From the NCBI RefSeq assembly GCF_030247195.1, contig NC_080671.1:95243870-95307869 (forward strand): a stretch of DNA of 64,000 bases, given 5' to 3'. This DNA is from Topomyia yanbarensis (taxonomy: Eukaryota > Arthropoda > Insecta > Diptera > Culicidae). A program made the position numbers and the translations under genes. A model generated the notes under the pieces. The model was not told the DNA's origin. It worked only from the letters and a program-made list of their open reading frames with translations, and ran no database searches. Below are positions 1-11,042 of this stretch, one piece after another; within the stretch, counting starts at the first letter, position 1; every line of letters starts with the position of its first letter.

Positions 1-1280
1 TAATCACTAAATAATTATAATACATATAGTTGAGACCAATTATATTGTCTATTTATTTATGTAGACAACTCTATTTTATATTCTTCTTGAGGAAAATTAA
101 CGATGAAACGTCTATCTGTTCAATAATGAAAAAAATTATTAGAATCAGTCAACATACCATTGAGATATGGCCTTTTGAAGTAAACATTCCAACTTTCATC
201 TATTTTTTTTTAATTTACACATTATATTTAACGTTTGGTAGACAACCCTAATTCCATATTTTTTCAGTGCACCATATAAATAACACCATTTGTACATTAT
301 ATTTATGTAATTAAATCGCAAGGGTTTCCTTTAAAAATCGCGACACGTATAAACGATCGAAATAGTCAATGGACAAACATGGATTCACGCTTGAAGTCTG
401 GTAGAAAACCCATCTATGACCGCATACCACATCCAAACCGTTATAACATTCGATTCCGTCAATGAAATATTTCCAAACTTGCAGGGGATATACTTGATCA
501 CTATATCTTTTGAATGCCATGTACTAAATAAGTAGACAAATATTTATTTGTTTATAGAGATTGTACCAAACCCGTGGGTGTTTGCTGGTAGCCTTATGAA
601 ACGTATCATAAAACTTCAAATCGCCATATCTCTCGAATCCCTCGATGGATCATTTTGAAATTCACTGAGAAGATGCTTGGATACTGTATCTTTCGACTGC
701 CGTATGCCAAGTTTATGGTCATTTTTTTAGTTAATAACGGTTTTGGGAACACCGTCGATATTGTTAATGAATGAGAGCTTTGCAAATTCGCGACGCTCCT
801 TTAATGTTTGAATATTGATAAGCAATCAGCGTGCTTCATAAGATGGCAGAGGGAATGCTGTCCAGCCTAATTTACGAAGGGCAAATAATAAAAACTGTTT
901 TTGTACCGATTCTATTCATGTCTGCTTGAAAAAGGGCACCAAATAATACTGCAATATTCCTATATCGACCGAACATATGCAATATATAATGTTTTCCCAA
1001 GTAGCAAATCGCAACTAGTTTTAATCGTTCAAGTACAAACTATGTTGCAACGAGAGAACAATACAGTTATTTTTGTTGCACTGGTTAAACATAGATAACA
1101 TGAAGGTTATTTAATAACATATTTTGTCACCAAATAGTAATTTATGTTGCCAGCTAGAACATGTTCATTAATGTTCCGAACTGGTTACTGATGCTGCAGA
1201 GTTTGTTGAAATTTAGTTGTGATTTTGATTTTGTTATATATATTTTGACAATTGCACAGTTGTCAAACACCAAAATTCTT
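1..1280. other. AT-rich stretch, no supported gene
   Basis: I see no coding region, RNA gene or complete mobile element here. Open frames at 30-251 (+), 311-520 (-) and 901-1098 (+) are short and of biased AT-rich composition, with no recognisable domain. Probably intergenic or intronic. Confidence 0.5.
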
Positions 1281-1600
1281 ACTGAAACGTTTCAGTTTAC
1301 TAAGTCGTATTCGTGTTATACGTATGTATCCGTCACATATCATCATTACGCCTTTCAGCACAAGCTCACACGTATTAATAAAATACTTTCGCAACATTGA
1401 ATCCACTAGTTCACAACTAATACTTAGCAAAACAAAAAATAAGTTATATTTTTGTCGGCATTGCATTGCGAAAATTCACCGATGACACTTCATGCGCTCC
1501 ACTTGATATTATAGAAGCATTGAGCTGTACGGTGGCGCCAACTATAATATGTTCGGTGCATCGGAAAAATATAAACAAATGGCATGTATGTTATTGCTGA
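1281..1600 (+). repeat. Left arm of a ~320-bp inverted repeat pair
   Basis: This segment reads as the reverse complement of about 5388-5706. The best-conserved block is at 1499-1575, containing CTCCACTTGATATTATAGAA and then a GTACGGTGG motif. It matches the other copy with few differences and scattered small indels. Either two independent insertions of one repeat in opposite orientation, or the ends of one 4.4-kb unit. No transposase is visible between them. Confidence 0.75.
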
Positions 1601-2112
1601 TTTTAAACGAAGTGATTAAATTCCTTCAACACTGATTATATAGAAAGATAGTAGATAGATCGGAATGAGTAGTATGAATTTGAGATATACCGCTTACTTG
1701 GAGTACCTTCCGGAAACAATAGAAAAATTAACGTGATCTCAGGAGTACTCCTATTTAGCAAATTCCTTGTTTAATATGTGAAGCATCTGAAAATGCTAGT
1801 CCATGAAATGCAAATTTTCAAAATAGATTTTTTTTGTATTTTTTTAGTTGAATGACATTTTGTCTAATAATTCAAAAAAAATCTTGAGAATTCCTCCCGA
1901 AAGGGGACCGTTTACAAAGCACGTTGACGAAATACCTGCATTTTTGAACCTACTCTCCACTCGTACGCTCAAGTAGGCTTTTCCTAACAAAATAAGTCTT
2001 TAAAAATGTTCCACTGCCACATTTTTAATGGGGATCATTTATTTGACAATTAGGATTATTTGCCAACTGAGTTGATATAGAATCCTTAACTTTTTTAATT
2101 GTTGCAGCCTTC

Positions 2113-2400
2113 ATGAAAAAATCTACGCTTGAATTACGTTTTGATATTTTTGATAATTTATATAAAAAATTACCTTATTACGAGGCTAATTTTTGGTTAA
2201 ATAGGTATGAAAAACAAACAAAACTGTATTGTCTGTATGATAAGCATCCTGAGGAGATCATAGAAACTATTCTATCCTGTAAAGTGACTGTGTGTTTTTC
2301 TTCAAAAATAATATTAAGAACTGCTTGTTTTCACATGTTGCCGCAAAAGGTTTGGAACACCTTAAAGTTTCAACAAGCTGGAGTAATCAGTTGCAATTAG
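2113..2400 (+). CDS. Unrecognised 95-codon open frame behind an acceptor-like site
   Basis: An open frame of 95 codons begins ATGAAAAAATCT. It directly follows a pyrimidine-rich tract ending in TTGCAG (about 2102-2107), which resembles a 3' splice acceptor. The peptide is rich in Leu, Tyr, Lys and Phe, ordinary soluble-protein composition, with no domain I recognise and no signal peptide. It ends at a TAG before AT-rich sequence. It may be an exon of an unknown gene, a fragment of an unrecognised transposon protein, or a chance frame. Confidence 0.2.
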   Translation: MKKSTLELRFDIFDNLYKKLPYYEANFWLNRYEKQTKLYCLYDKHPEEIIETILSCKVTVCFSSKIILRTACFHMLPQKVWNTLKFQQAGVISCN

Positions 2401-2725
2401 CGATTTATTGAAACCAAGTTCGAAAGATGAACCATATCAAAATAGGGTAATGTCGATTGACTACTTGCTCTTGCGCTGCAGAGCCATTCGAATTTATGAG
2501 GTTATGTAAGTCTCTCATCTACGTCGACAAACCTTAAACAAATGATGAGCTAGATTCCATAATTGAATACGTTACTCACATTCTTCAGTCGTTCTCGAGA
2601 AAGTGACTAAAAGGTGAACTAGGGAAAGTTTGGTTGACCGGACTGTCATTTGTAATGATTCAGGTGATAATTATAACTGAAATAATGAAAAAAAAACCTG
2701 TTTTAATCCACCTATAGGTGCAATT

Positions 2726-3735
2726 GTGCCTTTCTCATTTCTCCAAACTATGATTTAATAACTGGTTCGTACAATATAACATTATGGAAATGTCTTTCAT
2801 TCTTATTACACTTGGTAAGTATATATAAGAGCACCTTTTTGCATTCATCGAGGTATCGGTTTGAATCGGAGTTTTTTATGTGATCGCACTCCACAACCCG
2901 TAACTCCGGAGCTGGAAGTCGGATGGAGATGGAATTTAATATCAGTTTCCGGGGACGCAACACCTTTCATTTGAGACTAAGTTGATCAAATCGTTCTAGC
3001 CATTTTCGAAAAACCAATATAACCGTTATTCTGAATTTGGATGCTTCCGGATCCGTCGATGGTGGCCAGTGTCGCCAAAGAGACTTTGAATGACTGTTGG
3101 TGACCTAGATACAAATTCAACAGTTATGTTTTCATTTTGGAAAAAAATCACCTCACCAATTCATCGCAGAATTCGTTAGAATCGAGATTTGCTGCGTGAT
3201 CGTACGTATCACCCTGTAATTCAGGAACCAGAACTCGGATCCACACAAAATTCAACAGCAGCTGATGGACCTTCCATTTAAAATCAAGTTTGTCAAAATC
3301 GGTTCAGAAAATTCCGAGAAACCGATGTGGACAAATCAACAAATTTTGTTTTGTAACCATACTCTTCAACTCGTAATCCGGAACAAGATGTCGGTTGAAA
3401 ATGAAATTCAATAGCAACCTATGAGAATAGTATACCTTTCATTTGAATCTTAGTTTCTAAAAATCGGTTCAACCATCTCCGAGAAACCGATGTGGACATT
3501 TTGTTAACAAATCCGCACATACACACACATACATACATACATACATACATACATACATACATACATACATACATGCACACATACATACGCACATACAAAC
3601 ACACATACATACACACAGATATTTTGCGATCTCGGCGAACTGAGTCGAATGTTATATGAGACTCGGCCCTCCGGGCTTCGGTTAGGAAGTCGGTTTTTGG
3701 AGCAATTGCATAACCTTTCTATATGAGAAAGGCAA
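2726..3735. repeat. Mosquito interspersed repeat with TGCCTTTCTCAT ends (copy 1)
   Basis: The segment starts TGCCTTTCTCATTT and ends with the inverted form ATATGAGAAAGGCA, giving short imperfect terminal inverted repeats. Inside are diverged tandem monomers of roughly 150-160 bp (about 2904, 3216, 3375). Each holds a CCGGA..C..AAGTCGGAT block, AATTCAATAGCAGC, CTTTCATTTGA and AAAATCGGTTCA. The right end carries the GGCCCTCCGGGC motif. I recognise this as a very common culicine mosquito repeat. It has no coding capacity. Confidence 0.8.
3516..3618. repeat. (ACAT)n / (CA)n microsatellite
   Basis: About 100 bp of ACAT tetranucleotides mixed with CA dinucleotides, inside the right part of the interspersed repeat. 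The open frame across it on the minus strand is a repeat artefact. Confidence 0.95.
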
Positions 3736-3779
3736 AAGAATAGTATTTAATTACCTTAATCAGCATGAGTTCAATGTTA

Positions 3780-4911
3780 TCTTCATGTAATTATATTTTG
3801 AAATGTTGGTGGAATGGGTTTGAAAGTGGAGGGAATGGGGGGTTAGTAGAGTGAGAGTGGAGGATGCGTCAGAAATCCTTCATCTTATTTCGGTATACGG
3901 GGTGGATGAAGGAAATGCGGGCGTGAGGGTGGTCCAAGGGGAGGAGAGTGATGAAGGAGGGAGATGTAAGGGCAAGGCGGGGGGGGGGGCGGCGACGAAA
4001 TACTCAACTGCATATTTTGCCTTCCATTTGAGACTTGGTTTGAGAAAATCGGTTCAGTCATCACCGAAGAACCGATTTGACTTTAATTGTGGAATATGCC
4101 CGGAATTCCGGACTTCCGGAATCGTCGATAGTGGACAATATATTCAAAGAATGTTTGATTGGCAATCAGTGATCTAGATCTGCGATTAGAAGTAATTTGG
4201 TGACCATTTCAATAGTTTTTAGCCTCTGAGGTATTACGATTGTACCGATTTATATGGGAAATTCCAGTGTATCCTTACTAACACCCCTGTAACTCCGGAA
4301 GCAAGAGTCAGAACCGAATGAAATTCAGCAGCAGTCAATGGCATTACTGTATCTTTCATTTGAAATCAAGTTTGTAAAAATCGGTAGAGAATTCGTTGGG
4401 GAATGGGTGTGATATTAGCTTAGGAACTTGGCGGGTTCCCCGGGGGCGTCATGAACCGTCATAGGTGGCCAATGTGGTCAAAGCTGCTTTGATTGATCAT
4501 TAGTGATCCAGACCCGCAAACTAGAGTAATGTTACATCAATTTTAATATGTTTTACATCATTTTAACATCATGGTGGTACCAGTTTATATGGGAATTTGC
4601 TGTGTGACCGCACTCTTCAACCCGTAACTCCGGAACCGGAAGTCGGATCAACTAAAAATTCAATAGCAGCTTATGGAAGCGTAATACCTTTCAGATGAAA
4701 CTAAGTTTGCGAAAATCGGTTCAGCCATCTCTGAGAAAATTGTGTGAGTTTAAATGACACACACACATACACACACATACATACACACACAGACATTTGC
4801 CGATCTCGACGAACTGAATCGAATGGTGTATGACACTCGGCCCTCCGGGCCTCGGTTAAAAAGTCGATTTTTACAGTGATTGCATAGCCTTTCTTTATAT
4901 GAGAAAGGCAA
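3780..4911. repeat. Mosquito interspersed repeat (copy 2), with G-rich left part
   Basis: The right end (4590-4911) repeats copy 1 closely: CCGTAACTCCGGAACCGGAA, CAATAGCAGCTTATGG, AAAATCGGTTCAGCCATCTC, a short CA microsatellite (4757-4792), GGCCCTCCGGGC and the terminal GAGAAAGGCA. Diverged monomers extend left to about 4018. The part at 3780-4015 is unusually purine/G-rich, with a ten-G run at 3979-3988; whether it belongs to the element is uncertain. Same orientation as copy 1, so the two lie almost head to tail. Confidence 0.7.
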
Positions 4912-5387
4912 AAAGGATGATCACATGCCAACTCAAATAGTCCAAAATAAGAAGAAAAGCGCTAAGAGCACCCTTCGATCGATAAATTACTAAGGATAAA
5001 AATAATACAGCAATCAAATACGCTCAGTTCCTATTTGGTCGAAAAATATCAAAGTTGCGAGTAAATTTATTTTTCAATTTGTTATCTCGTGGTTTACTCG
5101 CGAAACATATGTGTACCACTGGTTGCGCTATTTCCAATTTCAGTTCCTGTAATCATTGAGTCCTTATTCCTATCCATTAATTTATTATAAGATACACAAG
5201 TATAAATACATATGATTTACCGTTGGTTTAAAATAGCTCCTATTTTAGTGGAAATTGTTTATTTTCATTGCGTTTTGTAAAAATATTTCCCTGTGCTTCT
5301 CATAGAAGTATGACCCAATAGTTTAACTATTGGTATTAATGCTACTACTGCGATAAAATAAAGATTTCCTTTTAAAATTTCTAGTTA

Positions 5388-5706
5388 CAATCATACATGT
5401 CACATGTTTACATTTTTCCGATACACCGAACATGTTATAGTTGGCTCCACCGTACAGTTCAATGCTTCTATAATATCAAGTGGAGCGCATGAAATGTGAC
5501 CGGTGAACTTTCTCAACGTAATGGAAACAAAAATTCAACTTAATTATTATCTTGCTGAACTTTAGTTATGAATTGGTCAATTCAGTGTTGCAAATTCCAT
5601 TCATCAATACGTGCGAGTTTGTGATTCAAGGTATAATGATGATATGTGCCTGATACGTGCGTATGACAAGAATACGACTTTGTAACTAGAACGTTTTCAG
5701 TAACAA
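5388..5706 (-). repeat. Right arm of the ~320-bp inverted repeat pair
   Basis: Reverse-complement counterpart of 1281-1600. The TTTCCGATACACCGAACATG and CACCGTACAG blocks match the left arm inverted, and similarity continues to about 5706 (AGTCGTATTC and CACATATCATCATTA motifs in the inverse sense). Confidence 0.75.
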
Positions 5707-6890
5707 TAGTATAGTACAGGGTCATATTAAGGAAAGGTATATTTGGATGTGAACTAAAAATTGTTCGATGGAGACAAACCGTATGCTGGAATGTAGTTGT
5801 TCACAAATCAAAATCTCTTTTATTCATTGATATAAATATGTTAGAAAAGCGAATTGTTTCGCATTCACCAAAATCACATCCTAAATTTGGCCCTGGATGG
5901 CTAAACAGCCATGTTTCTTATATGCATCATTTTCTAATGTATTGAAAATAAAACCTCAACCGGCTCATAAATATTCATAAAAGTCTACCGTTAAAGTGAT
6001 TTATGTTCCTGATTTATGATAAATGTGTGATTTCATTGAATAATATTGGATTTCTAATATGATTCGGGTTTCCCCTTGAAAAAAATGAGTTTTATATTGT
6101 TGATAATTTGGTTTCACCAAGAGCGCGTGAAATAATATGAAGTGAAATAAAATATGACTCGTTAGACTCTGATGCGCAGTAAAATTTTATGCTTCATTGG
6201 CAATTTTTGATATGAAGAATGACACTACTGTTCAAATTTAAATAATCAACGTATATTTTGACTTTGGCTTCATTTTCATTTCCACTGGTAGCATAATCTT
6301 AACATATTTATAAGAAAAATGGTATGATTAAGTAATCTTGTTGCGACCTGCATTCAACATGTTGACAACAATATGTTTTCATTTAGTTATTCTCGCATGG
6401 TTATTCCAACGAAATGGGAACAAGTTTTTACTGTTTTGCTCAATCATAATCATGTTGAAAATCGGCCTAAAACTGCGCTTTTTGGATCGCACAGAAAGTT
6501 AGATGTCAGTCACAACAGCACCTATTTTTTGTTGCCAACTGGTTGTGAAATAGTTACTGAAACAAAAATTGCTACTTGGGTGGTGAAAATAATAGTGTAG
6601 ACTCCACAGTAAAATTGTAAATTACACCCCACACCCACACTACAAATACATGTGAATAAAAAAGTGTAAGGAAAGTGAAAGTTCGAGATTTTTGTTCTTT
6701 ATCCGCGTAGCCCTTGATTACCCGGTAGCTAGCCGACCCTGCGATACCAGCAATAGAGTCGGTTCTGCCGTAGAGCCTTGTTAATCGTAAAGGTAACAAC
6801 CGACTCGATCGTCACTTGGGCTTGGAACAGCAAACCATCCACACGACTTTTGGTAAACCGGATCGAAGCAATTAGTACGAAAAAAGTTGG
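5707..6890. other. AT-rich sequence, no supported gene
   Basis: No domain-bearing frame or clear repeat boundary. The frame at 6373-6600 (+) has no recognisable similarity. Short GTTGCAAC- and CATGTTGACAAC-like words near 6340-6370 resemble words near 1030-1190 and may be very old repeat remnants. Confidence 0.4.
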
Positions 6891-6894
6891 AATC

Positions 6895-7236
6895 TTATAA
6901 AAGTTTAAAATTATCAACTGTAAAATTGTGGAAGCCTTCATCTTTAAGGAGCTTTCATCGCACTGTAAACCACGGGGTCGCATTTCGGATTGCGGTTTTC
7001 CGGAGGTAAAGCAACCGATCCGCGTGCTTCATCGTTTCAACATACGGCACGATCGAGTGAGAAGTGCTCGAGTTCCCGAACCAGCCTATTTCCACCCAGA
7101 AGGCCATCAAGGCTCCGGTAAAGCATCGCCTTGGTCCGAATTGAGGTCATCGGAACCAGAAACCATTGAGGACGACGGCAGCGGCAGGTGCGCAACGGGC
7201 CCACGCACTTCACACCCACACAATACCTGTAAGTAA
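6895..7236 (+). other. TATA-led GC-rich block with open frame and donor site
   Basis: A TATAAAAG box at 6896-6903 is followed about 25 bp later by a markedly GC-richer block. It is open in one plus frame from ATG 6928 for 102 codons and ends at a CCT/GTAAGTAA donor-like site near 7230. The peptide is rich in Ser, Pro, Arg and Glu and matches no family I know. Candidates are a first exon or untranslated leader of a host gene, or the leader of an unrecognised retroelement. The minus strand is also open here, so coding is not established. Confidence 0.25.
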
Positions 7237-8004
7237 CCACCAGTGTATCAAAGTAGGGCTTTAGGAACGTTAGGGACTTGAGGATAGAGTGCCAAATAAA
7301 ACGACGGTTAGAATTGAAAGTGATTTTCCCCTTTGCATTTTGAGAAACCACACGGCGAGGAATGTGCCGACCAGGGATGCCAACGGTACCGATAAACTAC
7401 ATTTTTTTCGGTATATTTACATTTGCACAAGCCGTACAGCCCGCTACAGCGACGCATCACTACAGCTCTTGCCAGACCGGTAACCAAACCGAGTACATTT
7501 TCCCGTACAGCAGTAGAATACATTTTTGTTTTGTTGCTGTACTCCGACTGCACGGTGAGAGTGTGGCGTAGTAAAGTTTGTTCTCTCGCTTTGTACATTT
7601 TTCTCTGCATAGTCAAAAGGAGAGGCCCGCACACGAAAGCGTTGATGCCGGCCGTGGCGTAAATGAGCCGCATTAATTATCGTCATTTTTGAATAAAAAT
7701 ATTAAAAAGATTGAAAATATTAAAAAATGTAAAATAAGGAAAGAGAAGCTGTACCGCTCGCGTCTGGTGGCTGTACTGGGGACAGTAGTTTTTTGTCATG
7801 TTACTGCTTTGCGCACAGGTAGCCGTACCGCGCTGGGCGTCCTGTAGTAGCGAATGACAGCAGCATCGAGAGAGAAATGAGAATGTAGGCAGAAAAATTA
7901 CAGCCGCAGAAAAGGTAGGCATTTTGCATCCTTGGTGCCGACCCTGGGGTTAAGGTAGAGTTCCGTGGGACTGAGCGGGCGGTAACGAAGGAAGTTACAT
8001 GTGG
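7237..8004. other. Region with repeated GTACAG/CTGTAC words
   Basis: Moderately GC-rich sequence with several GCTGTAC and GTACAGC words in both orientations between 7430 and 7850 and an AT-rich middle (7680-7740). This hints at a degenerate inverted-repeat element, but I could not define ends. The overlapping open frames on both strands have no recognisable domain. Confidence 0.3.
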
Positions 8005-8412
8005 AAAATTTGTATTTCGTTTTGAAATATATTAATAACTTCGGCATTTCTTATCTCCAAATAAAGTTTCATATCGTCCGCATAAATTAGTATTTTCAGT
8101 TTTTTGAGAATGAAGGATATATCGTTCACATATTAAATAAACAATAGAGGGCCTAAATGAGAGCCTTGTGGAACTCCTGGGGTGACTTTAATTGGATTAG
8201 ATTGCTTTCCTTTAAATTTAATTATTTGCTGACGTTCGGAGAGATATGATTCTAACCATGTAAGTAGCCCAAGCTCAATGCCGATCTTTGTCAATTTATA
8301 TAGTAACATTGGGATGTCAATGCGATCAAATGCTTTACTAAAGTCTGTATAAAGTGCCTCCACGTAGTTTCCATTATCCATTGCAATCAGTGTATAATTA
8401 ATAAAATCTAGT
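8005..8412 (-). pseudogene. LINE reverse transcriptase, palm-domain block
   Basis: On the minus strand the block reads FINYT..AMDNGNYVEALY, TDFSKAFDRIDIP, then a fingers/palm segment ending GVPQGSHLGPLLF. A TAA interrupts the frame at about 8133-8135. The same frame continues to the YADD catalytic box near 8075 before similarity fades near 8005. The YTDFSKAFD motif carries the first catalytic Asp and YADD the other two. It is the downstream continuation of the block at 10769-11042, separated by the RTE insertion. Confidence 0.85.
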
Positions 8413-10768
8413 AACTTAGCAGCCTCCCGTGGAATGGTAATCCGAAGCACCTTCTTCCCTCGCAAAGATATCCACAAAGTCACCTGGAGATCACCGGACC
8501 AAGTAACAAAAAATCAAATCGACCACGTTCTAATCGACGGTAGATTCTTCTCGGACATCACAAACGTCCGCACTTATCGCAGTGCGAATATAGATTCGGA
8601 CCACCACCTGGTTGCAGTATGCTTGCGCTCAAAACTTTCGACAGTGCATAGCTCTCGTCGAAGCCGAACGCCGCGGCTAAACATCGAGCGGCTACAAGAT
8701 GGCAGAGTGGCTCAAGAATACGCGTAGCAGTTGGAAGTGGCACTACCAACGGAAGAGCAGCTAGGCGCAGTTGCCCTTGAAGATGGCTGGAGAGATATCC
8801 GATCCGCCATAGGTAGCACCGCAGCCACTGCACTAGGTACGGTGGGCCCGGACCGAAGAAGCGACTGGTACGACGGCGAATGCGAGCAGTTAGTCGAAGA
8901 GAAGAATGCAGCATGGGCGAGAATGCTGCAACACCGCACGAGGGCGAACGAGGCGCGATATAAACAGGCACGGAACAGGCAGAACTCGGTTTTCCGGACC
9001 AAAAAGCGCCACCAGGAAGACCGAGATCGCGAAGCGATGGAGCAGCTATACCGCGCTAAAGACACACGGAAATTCTACGAGAAGTTGAATCGCTCGCGCA
9101 GGGGCCACGTACCACAGGCCGACATGTGCAGAGATACAAACGGGAATCTTCTCACGGACCAGTGTGAGGTGATCCAGAGGTGGCGGCAGCACTACGAAGA
9201 ACGCCTGAACGGCGATGCAGCAGACGACGAGGATGGCACGGTAACGCACCTGGGAGCACGCGCGGAAGACATTACACTACCGGCTCCGGATCTCCAAGAA
9301 ATCCAGGAGGAGATTAGCCGGCTCAAAAATAATAAAGCCGCTGGGGTTGACCAAATACCAAACGAGCTACTAAAACACGGTGGCGAGCCACTGGCTAAAG
9401 CGCTGCTCTGGGTGATTACCAAGACTTGGGAGGAGGAGATTTTACCGGAGGAGTGGATGGAAGGTGTCGTGTGTCCTATCTACAAAAAGGGCGACACCCT
9501 GCTGAACGCCGCCTACAAGGTACTCTCCCAAATACTATGCCGTCGACTATCACCAATTGCAAGAGAGTTCGTGGGGCAGTACCAGGCGGGTTTCATGAGC
9601 GAACGATCTACCACGGACCAGGTGTTCGCTCTTCGTCAAGTACTGCAGAAATGTCGCGAGTACAATGTGCCCACACATCATTTGTTCATCGACTTCAAAG
9701 CCGCATACGACACTATCGATCGAGATCAGCTATGGCAGATTATGCACGAGTACGGATTCCCGGACAAACTGACGCGATTAGTGAAGGCGACGATGGATCG
9801 GGTGATGTGCGTAGTACGTGTCTCAGGGACGCTCTCGAGTCCCTTCGAATCACGCAGAGGGTTACGGCAAGGTGATGGTCTCTCGTGTCTGTTATTCAAC
9901 ATCGCGCTGGAAGGTGTAATAAGAAGAGCAGGGATCGACACGAGTGGTACGATTTTCACAAAGTCCGTTCAGCTACTTGGCTTCGCCGATGACGTTGATA
10001 TTATTGCACGAAACTTTGAGAAGATGGAGGAAGCCTACATCAGACTGAAAAGAGAAGCCAAGCGCGTCGGACTTGCCATCAACACGTCGAAGACAAAGTA
10101 CATGATAGGAAGAGGTTCACGAGAAGAAAATGAGAACCGCCCGCTTCGAGTTTGCATCGGTGGCGACGAAATCGAGGTGGTTGAAGAGTTCGTGTACGTG
10201 GGCTCACTGGTGACCGCCGACAATGATACCAGCAGAGAGATTCGTAGACGCATCGTGGCAGGAAATCGTGCTTACTTTGGCCTCCGCAAGACACTTCGGT
10301 CGAACAGAGTTCGCCGTCGTACGAAGTTGACCATCTACAAGACGCTGATTTGACCGGTAGTTCTCTACGGGCACGAGACCTGGACCATGCTCGTGGAGGA
10401 CCAACGCGCACTTGGTGTCTTCGAACGGAAAGTGCTGCGTACCATCTACGGTGGAGTGCAGATGGAAGACGGCACATGGAGACGGCGAATGAACCATACC
10501 GCGAAAATCGGACGACTACGGTGGGCCGGGCACGTAGCCAGAATGTCGGACAATAGCCCGGTGAAAACGGTTCTCAATTGCAATCCGACCGGTACAAGAA
10601 GACGTGGCGCGCAGCGAGCACGATGGATCGACCAGGTGGAAGACGATTTGCGGACCCTTCGCAGACTGCGTGGCTGGCGACGCGCGGCCATGGACCGAGT
10701 GGAATGGAGGAATCTTCTGTATACGGCACAGGCCACTTCGGCCTTAATCTGTTAATAAATAAATAAAA
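8413..10768 (+). mobile_element. RTE-type LINE, 5'-truncated, inserted into the older minus-strand LINE
   Basis: The element begins within the endonuclease domain and ends in a short A/T tail of AATAA-type repeats (10753-10768). Left and right flanks join to restore the host LINE frame (..TN-L-LDF..). No target-site duplication longer than about 2 bp is visible, which fits RTE-clade elements. It is more GC-rich than its surroundings and far less decayed than its host, so it inserted later. The motifs are those of the RTE/BovB-like group common in mosquitoes. Confidence 0.9.
8419..10755 (+). pseudogene. RTE endonuclease C-terminus plus reverse transcriptase, two nonsense codons
   Basis: One frame runs the full length: the end of an AP-like endonuclease (IDHVLIDGRFFSD and SDHHLVAV motifs, 8520-8625), a charged linker, then reverse transcriptase. 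The RT keeps LFIDFKAAYD, GLRQGDGLSCLLFN and the catalytic GFADDVDI box (about 9979-10002), then a C-terminal region (GHETWTML..GRLRWAGH). Only two in-frame stops break it: TAG at 8725-8727 and TGA at 10351-10353. Each is one transition from a sense codon (CAG, CGA). Compared with the second RTE copy in this window, about 10 residues are missing after KKGDTL (near 9500), an in-frame 30-bp deletion removing the ECENFR..I segment. Confidence 0.9.
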
Positions 10769-11042
10769 AGTTTGTTGAGGTCAAACGACTTTTGAAGAAG
10801 CCATGCTGGAGGTTGGAAATTCTGTTTTTTATTTGAAGAAATATTTTTTCGTTAATGATTGATTCGAAAAGTTTCGGAATACAGGAGATTATGGCTATCC
10901 CACGATAATTACGTACGTCAGATTTTTTGCCAGATTTATATATAGGCACAAAAAAGATTTTTTTTTCATATTTTAGGGAACTATCCAGATTGCAAAGACA
11001 TATTAAACAGCCAGGTTAATGGGGCAGTTAACTCGGTTGCTA
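10769..11042 (-). pseudogene. LINE reverse transcriptase, fingers block
   Basis: The minus strand reads ATELTAPLTWLFN, then PIYKSGKKSDVRNYRG, IAIISCIPKLFESI and LQHGFFKSRLTSTN, typical conserved blocks of LINE reverse transcriptase (KSG..NYR and QHGF). The run of A residues near 10950 has shifted the frame before PIYKSG. It connects upstream to 12315-12830 and downstream to 8005-8412 once the insertions are removed. Confidence 0.85.

Noticed and set aside
3419..3616. Minus-strand frame with a MYVCMYVC repeat
   Set aside because: Translation of the ACAT microsatellite.
7037..7673. Minus-strand frames of 104 and 121 codons
   Set aside because: They overlap plus-strand frames in a GC-rich block with no recognisable domain on either strand and no supporting splice sites.
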